64,000 nt of DNA, taken from contig OX387204.1 in assembly GCA_947561715.1 (NCBI GenBank), positions 3,725,001-3,789,000 on the forward strand. The letters run 5' to 3'. Shown one piece after another: positions 15,101 to 30,100 of the stretch (positions are counted from its first letter, which is position 1; each line of letters begins with the position of its first letter). This DNA comes from Ascidia mentula. Lineage: Eukaryota; Chordata; Ascidiacea; Phlebobranchia; Ascidiidae. The position numbers and the translations under genes are program-made. The notes beneath the pieces were generated by a model. It was not told the origin of the DNA. It made no database searches and saw only the letters and a program-made list of their open reading frames with translations.

Positions 15101-18100
15101 GACCGTCGCGGAAACAGACGAACATTAACCGTCCAGACGGAACCGACCCCAACTGTTGGCTACCTCCATCTGTTTAAAGACTTTCGTCCGTTGTTTGCAA
15201 CACGTCACTTTTATGGTTTGTCGGTTCGCACGGGTGCACATTTGGATGTTTGTATCAAATACCCTGTTGGCGATTCTCCCTAAATTCGCCGTCGAATATG
15301 TTTAACAAACTCGTAAGTCGGAAACTGTATTATGGGTTCTAGGAATGATCGAAATAATTTGCTCAATGGCAGATGGAAGTTGTACAAAGGCAAAAAATGA
15401 ATTTGAAAGATCTGCTTTATATCATACCTCCACCGTGGACGCAAATTTGCCGAAACCTAAACAGACCTTTAAGGAACCTTTTAGTATGACGCGAGGTCTA
15501 ATGGAAGGAAGTTTGTCTGGGAGTCGGAAGGGAGTTCAGGCTTTCGCCAAAGGCTCGTAAATCCACGAGCTTAGTCTGACCTCGGCGTGAGGCCCCGGAC
15601 ACAAAACCTTCCCCGGGTGAGTAACAAGACTTCTCCAATTCGTGGGCGCGTTTGTCTATCAGGGAAGCTTAGTTTTCCGTGTCTATCTTCTGAGTCTTTC
15701 CATCAGATATGGGAGAATGGAACAGGGTGGGCTATCAACATGTTTACACTCTGGTTTATTACATGACCGTTACGTCATTCGCCATATAATATCAGTCTAA
15801 TATCAGGCTGCGTCATGGGCTGTCGTTAAGTGCATGGTTTATGTCAAGCACTGTAGCGTGGTGGATCATGAATCGGAACATTGGGAAATCGTGTACAAGG
15901 TTGACAAGAAACAGTGGAAAAGGGGTTGGAAAAACTCACAATATGTACAAATATTTATTCGATGATACGTTGTTTAGGACACGATATTTGTCAGTATTTG
16001 TTGGTAACCAAGGACTCGATAGGTGTGGGGGCGAATATTGATTTTTCTAACCCCGGGGGAGACGGGAAACTTCTCTTTTTTGTTCTACCGATGTAAAACA
16101 ATAGATACGCGAAAAGGTTTTCTTTGTTACGTTGTCACCATTCCGGAATGCAAAACACAATGCACTGCGGTGGAAAAAATCTACTTCAGTGTTCAATCGG
16201 GGGACGAGTTGTAAAAACAACATTCTATAAAACTTCAATACTTGTTCCCTGCGCACCGCGTCGGCATCTGGGCAGTTATTGAAAGCGCGTGGAGCGAATA
16301 TGAAGGCGCAGCTGGTGAAATAACCCCGTCTCAACGCTGCTGAAATTGCGACGCTGCTCGCTTACACATGGTGGCGCGACCCCCTAAAATTGTGGCCAAA
16401 ACAAACATGTCTCTCAGACAGAGAGACACAAGGAGCGAAATATTCGTGTGAAGTGGATTTGCCTCAACTTTACCGAACGGGTCTAGGGAAAATGTTTTTT
16501 TGGCTCGTTGGCTTGCAAGAAGTTTCTATTATCTTTTGTATACGGCCAGCAGCTGCTTTGCGGTGCAAGTTGTTTTGTTGACAGCGTTTTCCAGGTGTTT
16601 ATTTGTTCTTTCCCAGATGTTATCGTTTGCTGCGCACGTGAATCGCGAAGAAATGCATTCCGCCCTTCAGTAAGTTGGAAAGGTTGTTTAGAAAACTGGA
16701 AAGCTGAAAACATCCCATTCAGATTACGTCATTTCTACAACATTTATTCGGCAATTAGCTCAAAAATGTAATGCGTTTTTGGCGTTCACTGTATCAAAAT
16801 TTGCATACAACCGCTCATTAGTCGATATTTTGTCATTGTGCTTAAAACTTTACAAGTAACTCCAGGCATCAGTGTGATTTCGATCGATTTTCGATCTCTG
16901 CCAAATATAACAATTCGAAGCTCGCGGACCAAGGACAGCCCAACCACTGAAAGCTGGCATGGCATATAACGGTCGATGTGGCCAGATAAGGCCTGATACG
17001 CTCCATTAAGTGAATTTTCGGCTTCGACGTTTAATGCGGCGAGTGATGAGATTCGCTAGATTGCTTGGCATACGCGCGTCAAACTGGTATGCAAGAAATG
17101 CATTTAGCCTTGGCGGCGACCTTTTTATTTTGTCATTATTTTCTGACGCTCAGTTGTGCTTGCAAACTTCGTATCTTCTGTTTGCTTCGCTGTTAAATAG
17201 GAAACTGCTGTGCCTCGTGCTGCGAATGCAAACAGTGGCGCCTGTGGTAAATAGTTTTGCCTCTTCATTGGAATGTGAACGCTACAATAATGAGTTGTGC
17301 GCGGTCTTTGCGACCTTTTGTTTGTGAAGTTCGTTGCGGTTTTAGTCAAGTTTGCAGACACAGGAAAGGCGAGTGTCCATGCTTCCAAGCTTTCTTGATG
17401 TGAAAAGAGCTGGTTGTTAATTTATTTTGTTGGTTTTGCACATGACATACCGAAAATATGTTAAGAGTGTCGTCCAGGTTATGAAGTTTTCTGTTGTCGA
17501 GGTTCCAGTGTGCTTTTAATCAAAACATACAATGGATACATTCATTCATGTACTCGCTGTTCAATATAACTCACGCGAAGCGCGGCATAACCCGTATTTT
17601 TAATAAGCGATTCTTCGACAAAAGTTGATTGCGAATTCTCAGTGTATCTCGGGTAGCAGTCATTGCGTTCCGCGAAGGTAATAATTGGGTCATGTGACCA
17701 GTTAAAAATCACTCATCAATTCCTTTGCCAGATTTAAGTAGCACTTCTTACAGGTGTTTGCGGTCTAGCTGGTGTGGCAGTGATATGTTAGCCGTGAAAT
17801 TATTTCGGATTTAACTATATGTTGCCATCTGGACTTTTTTACTAGCGTGCCCAGCGGTGATGGTTTTTCACTGCTTCGTTCGTATTAATATGACTCGCAT
17901 GGCAAGTCATGTTCCCAGTGGAAATTACATGCAAATTGCGTTTTGATTTTTTTTTGTGTCATTGTGCTGATATAGCGGTCATGGGTTTTAATGACTAATT
18001 GCGTGAAGACCTATGTGGCGAAGCAGGCAAAAAGAATCACGTTTTCCATCTTTTAAAACTTGTTTGGGACATTCTAGTTCCTTTTCTGTGAACATAAACT

Positions 18101-21100
18101 TTACCTAGGGTGAGGTTGGTATTTCTCCACCGTTGTGCACATGTTTCGTCAAGATGTAGGTGGTCTTAAAAACCTGTTTGTGATGTGGTTACTTTCTGGC
18201 GGGTCACATAAAACCATACGATGTTTTGTCACGTTCGGCGTATATGTCGACTCTCAAAGAAAATTTCAAAACCAACAGACTGTTTCAGCCACACAGGAAA
18301 ACTTACAGCGCGTACTTTCTACATAAAATGGGTAAAAGGATGGATATTTAATGTAGGTGTTGCACTGAGTAAGACAGCTGTATCCCTTTTGTAAAAAGTT
18401 TGGTCGTCCATTTTCCAGCCTTTGGAATGACGGTGCTGTAAGAGTAGTTGAAAAAACATCGATACATTTTGATTTGCTCCCACCACACGCTTCGAAAAGT
18501 CTAATTAAATGTGGTTTAATCCTGCAGCGATGGTGGCTGCCACAACGCGAACAAACGCCTGGTCAATGAATTGAACATCGGCAGAGATTTATCTGACTGT
18601 AATCCTGGCCCCATGCAGCGCAAGTCTCGGCAAAAGAATTCTGGACTCAGAATCGCCACCTAGCCAGTGCGTATCGCGTGTGTGTGCGACGTGGCAGTGC
18701 GTGTGAGCGCAACATTGGCGGGTCCTGCCCCGCTCTGTGGTCGCCGCAGTTTTGTTTCGCTGCGAGAGCCGCGCGTCGTAGGGGTGCCGAGACTTGCCAG
18801 CAGGCGTCTTGCTATTACTTTCGTTTGTTTTTGGTCGGTAAGCGAGTCTTCTGTGTGTCGAGGCCACAGGTTCGTGACATGTATGTTGGAATCGCCAGAC
18901 AAGCAACAGTCTCCATTCGCATGTTAAAGTTTAGTGCACGTATTAGCGTTTTTTGTTTATTTAAAAAGGGGGTGTTGTTTGGTGGATTTGTTTTGTCCAG
19001 TAAATAGTAAAAGTGTGAAAGACTTTCAGTGAAAGACACATTGGTCGTCCTGGTTGTAATTTTTGCAACATATTGCGTGTTGATTTTTAAAAACATTTTC
19101 TTTAACGATACGGTCGCTTTTACCTTGAGTTTATGAGTATCAGGAAAGTTATATAAACGCTCGATTTGTTGGGAAAAAATTGTGCCACAATATTCAGCTG
19201 CCTTGCCTTTTGTTTTGCAAAATGTTGGCAAATTCGTGTAGTTAGGGAGGCCGATGCCGCGCCCGATTCATGTGCGGGAAATCGATTGCTGATTCGCCGC
19301 AAGCTAATAAAAAATTTACCAAGTTTTGCGATATAAATTTCTCGGAATCACTTTCGCTAAGCAGACTATTGGAGGAAAAGCATTACAGTAACTGTTAGGA
19401 ATTTTCTGTCGCGAACCTCGCTCGCCGGTGACGTAACAATCGTCGCCTGGCGTATATTCGAACGATCTTGTTACGAATTACAGACGACACTCGATTTCCA
19501 AACCATGTGAGTCACATCCACATATCTCTGTTTGACAACAGGCGATCGCCCCGAATCAACCCCGTACCGTAGAATCCAGTGGAGGCGTGACCATTAATGC
19601 AATACTTAACCCCAGCAGTTCAGCTGAAGGTGCCAGTGGTATTAATTCTTAGTGCATGAAACAGGTGTCGCTACTATATTAAACTTCATTGAGTGTAACT
19701 TGTCTAAAAAAGACCATAAGTCTCCAGCATAATTTTTAAGCCATACGCAACAGTACTTAACTATTCATTAGTTGTTAGTGGTAGATGGGTACAAGTCATG
19801 TTCGGTTTTATAAAGTTATTTATTAGACAAGACCTTCAATGAAGCAGATTCAATTGAAATGTCAGTACTCTGAAGATGCAGCCAACGCAACCCCAGCACC
19901 AAGTTATTAAAAATTCCCGCTAGCTTCGGTGTTGTCTTGTTGCATTAACCTAATGGCCGATTGATCGTTTCGAGTGCGCCCGCATTAGGTTTAAGGGCGA
20001 GCGAAGGATCAGCCGGGATTGTGCTTGATGTATGTATTAAGTGCGTTGCGAGCTGACCTCTGAATGTATCGATGTATCAGGTAGTCCCATAGGGAGGCGG
20101 ATTGCCGTATTGATGTAATTTTCGCGACGGGTCTGAGTCCAAAATATGAGTGATATTCTTTTGTTAATATTTATGTTTTTCGTAGTAATTAAACAACTGT
20201 TTTTTTGAACATTAGTTGTTTGAACAATACGAAGGTCCGACACATAAACCACTCTTATTTTGAATACTGATTTACAGTTTACAAACCTTAAATATAAAAT
20301 TTCAACCTAAATAATACAGCGCATATCTTGTTAACAGTTCTCGTTACAGTTTCCTTAGGGGCAGTAAATCGTTTTGACATTTCCAAACGTCCGTAAACTT
20401 AGTGGAGATTATAAAAGAATCACGAATCATACAAACATCTGTCGCACCCAGTTTAGACTGTCGAAAAACTATTCTGAATCTCCGCGTCTGTTTTACAAAT
20501 AAGGGGAGCGACCATATGCCAAGCTCGAATAACAAAGTGTGACTGGACAAAAGGTTCACCGTCGTGTCTCTGCGCCTAATTTGCCAACAGGAAGTGCTCG
20601 ACTCACTGGGCCGCAAAAATGTTTTTTGCGGGAATATGGCGTTCGCTTTCCCGCAAAATAATCCCCGTCGTGTCCAGTCCGCCAACGCGGTGATGGCCAT
20701 TGTCCGTTTAGTGGGTCGCGCGAAGAAAAAAAGCGTCGAGCTGTAAATAGGCAGAAGTCGCACGTGTGTGTCGGACATTTGTTTAGTCGGAGAGAGAGTG
20801 GATAGTAACAGTGTCAGTGAGGATTGACGTGTTCTGTCCACGACAGTTACAAAATAGTTTGTAAAGAGTAACGTTTTTTTAGACATGGACGGCCTGTTGT
20901 CAGATATATGATGTAATAATATCACCGAAGTGTGTAGCAGTGTATTGGTTACGTAACAGAGTCTGTATCATGCATCAGTTGCCGATGTTGTAGAAATTTA
21001 TTTCTTCAATGCTATTTTAGCTTGGGGACGTACGGTCTTTATGGTATTAATAGCTGTGTTTGCCCCAATCCAATTAAGGCCTTGTGTTTCTTAGTGTTAC

Positions 21101-24100
21101 AAACTTAAAACATTTACCTGTCAGATTCATAAACAGTTTGTAGCATTGCGCTGGAAAACATCAACTAATTTACGGCAACACTTTCTCGTACCCTGTTTGT
21201 GAAATATGACCTTGGGCGAACTTTAAAAAACAAACCACAATTACAAATAATGGTTGGCGTTAGAAGTTGCAGCATGGTTTAAGTGTGTTCTAATGCTACG
21301 CGAAAACGAATTCATTGTTTGTTTTGATTTCAAACAAGATCGTGCGAACTATTCGTATCTCGCTGTGATTTTATTTGCTTTTGTGTCGGCAGTCGCTGTG
21401 AGCCAGCGCCGATAGAACTCAATTGCGCCATGTAGCGGTTAATTATTTTATTATATAAACCTGGGTTATCAATTGACCAAAATTCGAACAATGTTTTGGG
21501 TTGGCTTTTGTTAGTTTGGAAAATTTCGGGCCGCATTATCAGACACCCACCAGTTACAAACTAGCAACATAACAATGCTTTTTACCCTTTGATATCTTAC
21601 TAGCTCCAAACTCAAATACCGCCTTTACACAGGATTCTCACAATTTTAGTTAACCGCACAGATCTAACATAATCTCCCAACCCTATCAAAGACCCTATCA
21701 CGCTTAAAAAAATAATGCGGCGTTATTTTATGTGTTGCTTAATTGACGTTTTGAGCGCCAGCGTTCCGACACGAAAATATGTTCCTGTTTCCGATTATCT
21801 TCATCGCTGGCCGTAATCCAGGATTGGAGTTCCTGAGATCAAAAACGCGCGTTTTTAATGTAGGCAGCTTTGACCGCCATAAACCGGTGCCGGCGGCCAA
21901 CTAGCAAACCACTTTATCGCCGCTGCTAATGTATCGCACCCGGGTGTGTAAACGTATCACAGGGCGGCCTTTTTGTTTACGGGTCGGCATACCGATGGGG
22001 TTTAACACTACTCTCATTAAGCCTTAAAAGGGTTACCACCTTTCCGATTTTGCAACCAAAATGTATTTCAATGCTGGCACGATATGAGCTGTTTCGGTAC
22101 AAAGGAGTTCGAAAAGCACAGTTTAGTCATAGATTATCACGGGACACCGGCTGTTGCATGGGCTTCACTGCATATAGTTTGTTAATTGACTTAGGGCGCG
22201 CGGGCCGAAGTAACTTAAGCGCATTCTTACGCGGCTCTACCCGAGCCCCTTGTGTTTGTAATTGCATCGGAAGGCGAAGATCTGAAGGTGGGACGACATC
22301 AAAGCGATTCAACGCCTGGTCCCTCGGGCCGAGGTGTCCCCTCAGCCGTTGGCTTAGCCTCGCCTCACCGCAATTACGTGCAATGAACGCGTCTCCCCCA
22401 TTGGCCGCCTGCGGATGTCCACAGGGATTGAAAGCGATGCGATGTAAAAGTTGTGAGCGCAATCGTAAACTTTAAAGCTGTTTCGACCATGCAGAAAGGA
22501 TAACAAATGCTGTCACGTATCGGTTAACACGTCGCTTTGTAAATACTCAACCTATCCTAAAACTACCTATGACTGTTTTGCGTATTCTTTATCCAGTAGT
22601 TATGCGCATGAGCGCTAAATGTCGTCCTGGGATTAGTGCAGCTACTTGCCTAAGCGTGGGACCTTCCCGTGACCTTAGCTGAGCTCAACTCCACCCGGAG
22701 TTTGCGAATCGCAGAAATAAATCAGAGCTCCGATTTGTCGCGCCGGGGTCGTGACCGACCTCGTTGGCCTGGCGGGCGGCGTTTTGTGTCACGTGACCTC
22801 ACGGCCTGACGTAATCGTTAAAAGTTTGAAAACAATTCGAGCAAGCTTGAGCACAAATTTTGATCCAACATCGTCATGTTTGTTAGTCCGGTGATGATGC
22901 AACCAAACAAAACAGGCAAAACATTGTTTGTTCAGCCCTGGCGCTCTTTCTAAAATGCAACATGCAGCGCGTTGGGACATAAAATTACAAGTACCCTGTG
23001 ACGCCAGAGCGGAGTGGGCAGACAAACAAACGCATAATATACGACCTCGCAATCGCCCTATTGCGTTAATCGGTCGGATTGTCCCAAACGGCGGCAACCA
23101 ACCTCGAATCTCCACCGTTTTGTCCCGAGGCGATTCGTGCGAGGGAATTCCACTTGAGTTTCTTGTAACCCCGCTAATGACAATCAACATTTGCCCGTTG
23201 CGTTGGTATTAAATGTAAACAAATCTGGGGTCCAGCGCCATACTGCTTGTGTATTCAGGACGACATTTATTCGAGAGCTCCAGCAGCAGTACACACTGGC
23301 TGCCGTAAGTGAACTATAGTTATTGTCTGTGAGGTATTTGAAATGAAAAGAAAGCTTGCAGAAATAGTACATCTGCTCAGTTCAACTACAGTTTGTGTTC
23401 AGTTCAAATATTTAGGTTAAGGGTACATAAGGTTCGCGCGTAAATACTACAGAGTACACGCGGGTTTAAAGTGTTTGGTTATATCGTTAGGTCGGCTGAA
23501 GTTAATGTTTCCACAGTAAACCCCCGTGGGATATTTGAACGCATTGCGAGATACGAAACAATTAGGGAATCTAAAATTAGATCATCCCCCATCTTATCTC
23601 TATTGCGCATTTGTTCGTTCACCTCTGGTCCACTATCCTTGTGTGTTGGGCAAACAACGACTACGCGCGGCTTTCGGTTCACAGTTTAATGTCAAGTTAG
23701 CATCGCAGGCCCGGATTATCCGCACTTCGCCAGGACCGTAATCGGGCTCCGTCCGTTGGCAAACACACTCACAAGGCCCGGGCAAATGCGAATGAATGTA
23801 TTTGCGCCTTTTAATCCAATGCGCTGGCACATAAACACGACACGACTAATTACAGTAAATTTTCTGGAAACGGGATTAAAAGAGCGTGAAAATTCCTTAG
23901 CGCAATATGGACTTCATTAGATCTTGCCCGCGCGCATGAGCGCGGCGTAAATATCGGCAAGACTTGTTATTGGACGATCAAAACTTTCCGCCTGGATTAC
24001 CCGTGGGTAAGCCTTGCTTGAAACGCCAGCTTAAACGGAGTGGGGAAGTTGGCCACAGGCCTTGTGTGTATTTAGCAGTGGCACCCAATATGGGTGGATT

Positions 24101-27100
24101 CGCCCAACTTACGAAATTACATTCCACAGCAAGCGAGGCGATAAGTTCTTCACGCCCAGTTAACCATTGTCGCCCAAGCGCAGCGTCTAACAAATGGCGC
24201 GATATTTTGTAGCTTTGTTGTTGGTAAATTATTGTCAAGTGACATTTCAATACCCCTGTTTTACCATCCATGATTCCTTGATTCTCGTACGATGACTGAT
24301 AAGTGACGTCAGTTGTGTTGGAATATGGATTCGCAGAATATATTCTTCTGCTGGAAAATTATTGTTTTGCTTTGGTCAAATTTATCAGTGCTGTGGTTCA
24401 TGTGTTAGCCGTTCAACAAGTCGCGACAATTGATCACTTGCGGTGCTAGCAAGCCGAGCCTTTGCCCTGCCAAGGTCACGCGTTCTATTAATCTTACGTG
24501 GTCGCCAGCCAGGTATTACATCGGTCCAAGTTCGGTGTTGGTTGGACATCGGAACTGTGTTGTTTATTGTGTATGCATTCCTGTCAGTCTATTTATAAAC
24601 TTTGTGGGGATCGCAATGTAACCTCCTCGTTTGTTGAAGCTTGAAACTCGGTGGCGGTAAAACCGATTCATCATTTTATCTGTCACAACTTTGTAATCCG
24701 CAGCACAGAAACACTGGATCTTATATATAGCAAGCTGATTGTGCTAAAAATAGGTTGAAACTGATCGTGCATTTAAGTGGAAGAAATCAGAAATTGTTTG
24801 GCAGCTGTTTTTAGCAACTTGCGGCTGGCGCAAGATTGTACTCCGTCGAACCCGAACCCATGTCGGGGCGAATGTATTACGACATGAAAATCGAGACCTC
24901 CGCACTGAGGGACAGGAAGGGGACCACAAGTTACACCGACACTGAATCGTCAGGTAAATCGATATGTGAGATCGGCACGATCCATCTTTGGGACGTCATC
25001 GACACTCCAAAGTCGATAATTGAATGTTCTGCGAATTGTTGATCGGTTTGTTGGCAGCTAAAGTATTTGGCATGAAATATTAATTGTGTGATTCCAAGCT
25101 GAAAACCGTGTGATCCCTCATTGACTTGTATTATAACTCGTTGAATAATCGGCCAAGACCCCCCTGATTCTTCTTTAATTGATATCTGCTATTAGACAAG
25201 CTTGTTTCACAACTTGCTGGTGCAAAACCCGACACATCTGCTTTCGGAAAGATTTAGTGGGAGCAATGTTTTGATTCTTATCTGGCCACAAACGAGGTTT
25301 GCAAACGGCTGTCGGCCTTTGACGTACGTGGTTCACCTTACAGGTGCATGGCACATGCACTGGAATCTGTTTTATAAGTGGATTAGCCACATTTTTGACA
25401 TCGAGATTTGTAACTGCTTACGACTGCAGGTTTTGTGATACAATATGTGGTTTTGCATATCACCTTGGAGTTTCAGCGGCGGGACACCTTCAAGGTTATT
25501 GAAGTGCAGTTAATGTCTAATTTTGCAATGGCAATAACGTTAACTGCTTGTTCGCTTTAGAATTGGCAATCGCCCAATTAAATTTGAGTTTGTCACGAAC
25601 GGAGATGTGATGAATTTTGAATGCTGACAGATCGATTTTTGTTCAGTTTTCTCCATTGCAATCAGATTGGAGATCGGTTTTAATCGATACCGGTAATATC
25701 GCATACATGCGTTTGCTCTGACCATCTGTCCTTTTGCGTGTTTAACACCATGGCATGTTTGTTTATTGTGTTGTTTGGCAACGACGCCATTTCTGCCAAG
25801 CGCTTATTTAAAAGCATATACAGCACCAACCTTAGCATCTCACTCTCTAAATAAAAGATATATTAAATAGGTTTGCGTAACTTGACTCTATGGAGGTAAC
25901 TGCTTATTAGTTTAAAGATTCTGCGAGCAGAAGGTGCCATTGTTTTGACAAGATAATCGCCATCTTATCTATATCTCCTTTCCAGTGCTCACGGCTGTCT
26001 AAAAAAGCGCAAACACCATAGTGATATTAGGGAATACGACTGCACAACATGTGGGCAGCTGACCGAAAAGGACATCTGACTCCTTTAATCGCAGTCCGGG
26101 TTTAGAATGCTTTTATCATTTTACGTTTATTTCTTTTAAACATCGTTCGAGTGCAGCCTTATGAATGTGAACAAGAAGTCCTCTATTCTAGTGTGTTCTG
26201 TAATACTTGGTATTAAATGTCTCACCTTATTACTAAAACGCAGCTGCCCAAAATTGATACGTCTCTTACAGTACTTTCACCCCTAACATTGGATAGGGTT
26301 ACCTTTAAACTGGCGAAAAAAATGTGTCTTAAATAGGCTCATATATGTATATGTGCTAAGGTTAAACAAACGCCTGCGCTAATCTTCACTGTGTGTGAGA
26401 AAGGATCTGTTAAGGCTAATCGAACAACGCCGCAAGCACCCCGGTTCGGTTCGACGAAGCGGTGACGTTTGTAAATAGCATTTGTGTTGATGAGTCGCTT
26501 GAGTTGCCGCCCGAGATGGTTTATAACTTTGTTAGGTGCCCGCACATTTACCAGCCAGTGGATCGTGATGTGGTAACGGTCGCAGCAGCTGCTTCAGCGG
26601 GATAGGTTTAAAGTGTTGAAACCGCAGCCTGGAGACTTTAGGTTTCATACATATGTGTTGCGCTTTTGCTTTTATTGCGTTATGTAGTTGCAGGAGTTAT
26701 TTCTTGGAGATTTGTCGTAGACAGAAATTTACCACAGCGTTACTACGAGGGCCGTCCAAGGGCTATTTGTAGTTCCTGTTTTCCTACTTGCTCAAGAAAC
26801 CCAGCTTTGTAAACAGGGGTACAGGGGTCGGGCACGCGGTTAGGGTTCATGGACACAACCGGCGTCAGACAGTCTTTGCGGGTCATGTGATTCGAGCCGC
26901 AAGGATTTCGCGATTTTGTAAGGACATTTGGCCCCTTACGCAATGGGTCCCAGGACCTTTTGCTGGAAACCGGGGTATATCTTACTTTCCTGAGTCGTAA
27001 GCCAAAACCCATACAACCTTCAGCTTACGGAAAAAGTTAGGATCGATAAAATGGCGTCATGCGAATTGGTCGTTGAGAATAGATCACTGTGAGAATAAAC

Positions 27101-30100
27101 AGGGATTTCATCAACTTTCTTGGTGGGTCACTTCCGGTTTAACAGGTGCAAAAGTTTCGTGATGATAATGTGGTTACGTAGGTTGGGTAAAAATAAATTC
27201 CCGTGGAATATTATCAAACTTATGGATTGTACCTTTTGTTAAACTTGCACTGGTTTAGGAAATCTCCATCAACATAAACATGCCATATTTGTCAACAACT
27301 CGCATAAATTGCTGACAGACACAAATGTCGGTTTCTCCCACAGGTATTGCGCAAACGACCCGAGTTAACTCGATTATCTATAACTGTCCGCGACTGCAAA
27401 CGCAACGGCAGCACCCTGGCGCTTGTTTTGTTACCGATGCTGATACAGAATTGTCCTCACGTTGCCCTTTAATCGGTCGTTTCAAGTAACACACAGATAC
27501 ACGCCTTACATTTCCACTGCAACAGCACTGCCTCAAGCATTCGGCTTAGTTCTGAACGACGCGTAATCGGCCAGTCGTAACCAAGAAGTGGCAGATTACG
27601 CCGGTCGGAACTCATCAGTTTAATAAGGCTGCTTGGTGTCGTCACTCGGCTTTCTTGGCCTGGGTGATGTACCGTCAAGTTGCCATAGTCCGTTAGACCA
27701 GCAATACAGCGACAGGTGTTAAGAATTCTTAAAAATGCCATGTGGCTTGTATTAGAATTTCAATGCAGTTGCCTTGAAATGGCAATATGCAAATTAGAAT
27801 TCAAATATTAAGGAGTTGAAGCTTGCTGTAAGAGGGATGATTAATTGAGTTGAGATGTTAGTTACAGAACGATTCATAATATAGTGGTTTTCGCATGTGA
27901 TCCTTGCATTCGCAGACGTTAATTAAAGCACTAGTGTTACACCAGCTGCTGATTCGACTGGTCACCAAATACTGCTGCAGTTGGCAATATTATGCTGTAA
28001 GCTCGTGGCTTCTCTCCGGCACCACAGCAGCTTAGTGAGAAGTGTACCGAAGACGAACTGTAAACTTTTCTGAGTATACCAAGGCGAAAAGGCGAAGCTC
28101 GTCGCTTTTCGCGGAACATGAGGCATATTAGCTATAGGACATGGACGAACTAATGGGTAACGAGATACGGCTCACCAACACGGGGGCCGACAAACTGCAA
28201 ATTATTCTGCGGCCTGACAGGCCCTTGATTTCCCGCCGCGTTAGCCTCGATGCAGCGGCCGTATCATCGAACAATCAAGCGTTGTACGACATGAAACGCG
28301 TGCGGTGGAGGCATAGTCTTGCCCTACCACCGGCAGTGAGCTGTTTACAAGAGGAAACTACAGGTAAACAGGGCGTCCTGTTTCACTATCTATAATGTGG
28401 TGTGTACCGTATGCTTTGTGCGTGTCTTAAACCGCCATTGTGCGATTACGTGATTTCAAAACAAGAATGATGTGGATGTGGTGCAGGGCCAGAATTGTCA
28501 GCAGCTTTTCTCGAGCAGTGTCATGGCCACATTGGTTTGTAAACAGAGTTTTGTGTTGCAACCTAGTGAAAAATTCCATTTTCTACCCGTCTTCGTAAGT
28601 CTTATGGCTTCGTCGGTTCGGGACCAACACGCCAGATACGTCACAAGCTCATTTCAAGCCTGGATGGTTGAATTTGGCGACAAACAAATGCAAATAGGAT
28701 TAGTGGACGCGTTAACGCTATCAAGGCCGAGTTTGAACTGTTATTTTATTGGTTGTTAATTTTGTGGCTCCTTGTTTTCGGGTTATGGAATGTTATTTGA
28801 TTTTTCGTTTTTCTTGCGTGTTTCAAGAAATTTCCATACTGCTGATCCGGAAAATTACAACTTTAATTGGCCATTAGCGGTGGTTAATTGTGGTGTATTT
28901 TTTAATAGTTCTAACAATTAACATAACTGCCCTGGAATTTGTGAAGCCAAGTTTGTCAATATCCTAACATCCGGACGCGTAGAATCCATCGCTAGTCTCG
29001 TGTTTTTTGTGTTTGGTCTCAGACATAGAGGACTTTCTCTTTCTACCTGGTGACACGAGACACTGTCGTCTGTACGAATTACAATCAACCAAGTCGCGAT
29101 CGCTCAAATACCGTACAGTGTCAAGCCTCACCCAGCGCCGTACGCAAGGTACCACGCATGACTGAGCCCAACTGTGACGTCATGGCTGTGGCCCTGTGTC
29201 TTTGTTTTCGTATTTTGCGGTTGCCTTCTCAACGGGTCCACTGTTGTTGTGTTGTTTCTATGTTGTAGCGGGTTTGTACTTTGTTCTGTTTTGGATGAGG
29301 AGTGTTTGGTTTGTTATTGGTTGCATCACGTTGTCTGTTGTGTTGTGACATACAGGGATGTTGTGGCATGTGACATACAGGGATGTTGTGGCATGTGGCA
29401 TACCAATGTTATTGCAGAGTTAATTTTCATTTTACGTTGTTACATTGTTGTAATGCATTTCGTTTATTGGTTTGTAAGCAATTAAGACGTTTCGCATGCA
29501 AATCATGGAATCCTTAATATAGTCAGGTAACACAATTCACCTGACAGTTAATTTGCATATCGCCATTGATAACCTACCTGGCCATCATTGTTGTTCCAAA
29601 AAAAGCTTAATTTGCGTTTCAACGTGAATCTTTCTCTTCACAGGAATATCTTCCAGCGACACCCACCGATCCTCGGTGAGATACGAACCCGTCGTCACGG
29701 ACCACTCCTGCACCCCACCGTCTCCTAGCAACCACCCTAACTCGCGACGACAATTATTGAGCAAACGCTCGGCGTCGATCGACAGCGAGCTGGATGAAAT
29801 CGATGACGACATCCGCGATATGGATGACGTCGTTGCCCGAGAAGAGGAACATCCTCTGACGTCAAGGAGACGCATGTCGTCACCAATTCTCGATCAACGA
29901 ACAAGCGCCCAAGCGAACCAATATGGCGGACGCAGGGGTTCAGCTTATTTAGCGAAAGCAAACTCTGGGAATCTGTTGACTCCAAAGACAGGTAATTAAA
30001 ATGTTCTTGTAGATATATTTTACTTTTTGGCGCTAGGTTGGCATTTTAGGGAATAATTATGAACTTTCCACTAATGTAACCGCATATGTCGCAACACTAA

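Noticed and set aside
20344-20925. 193-codon open frame on the minus strand
   Set aside because: No splice structure, no family resemblance, composition of translated non-coding DNA, and it lies in a teneurin intron.
22050-22475. Overlapping open frames on both strands
   Set aside because: GC-rich patch giving long frames in several phases; no domain or splice support.
27600-27630. ctgatgag on the minus strand as a further hammerhead
   Set aside because: The following bases cannot form stem II closed by gaaa.
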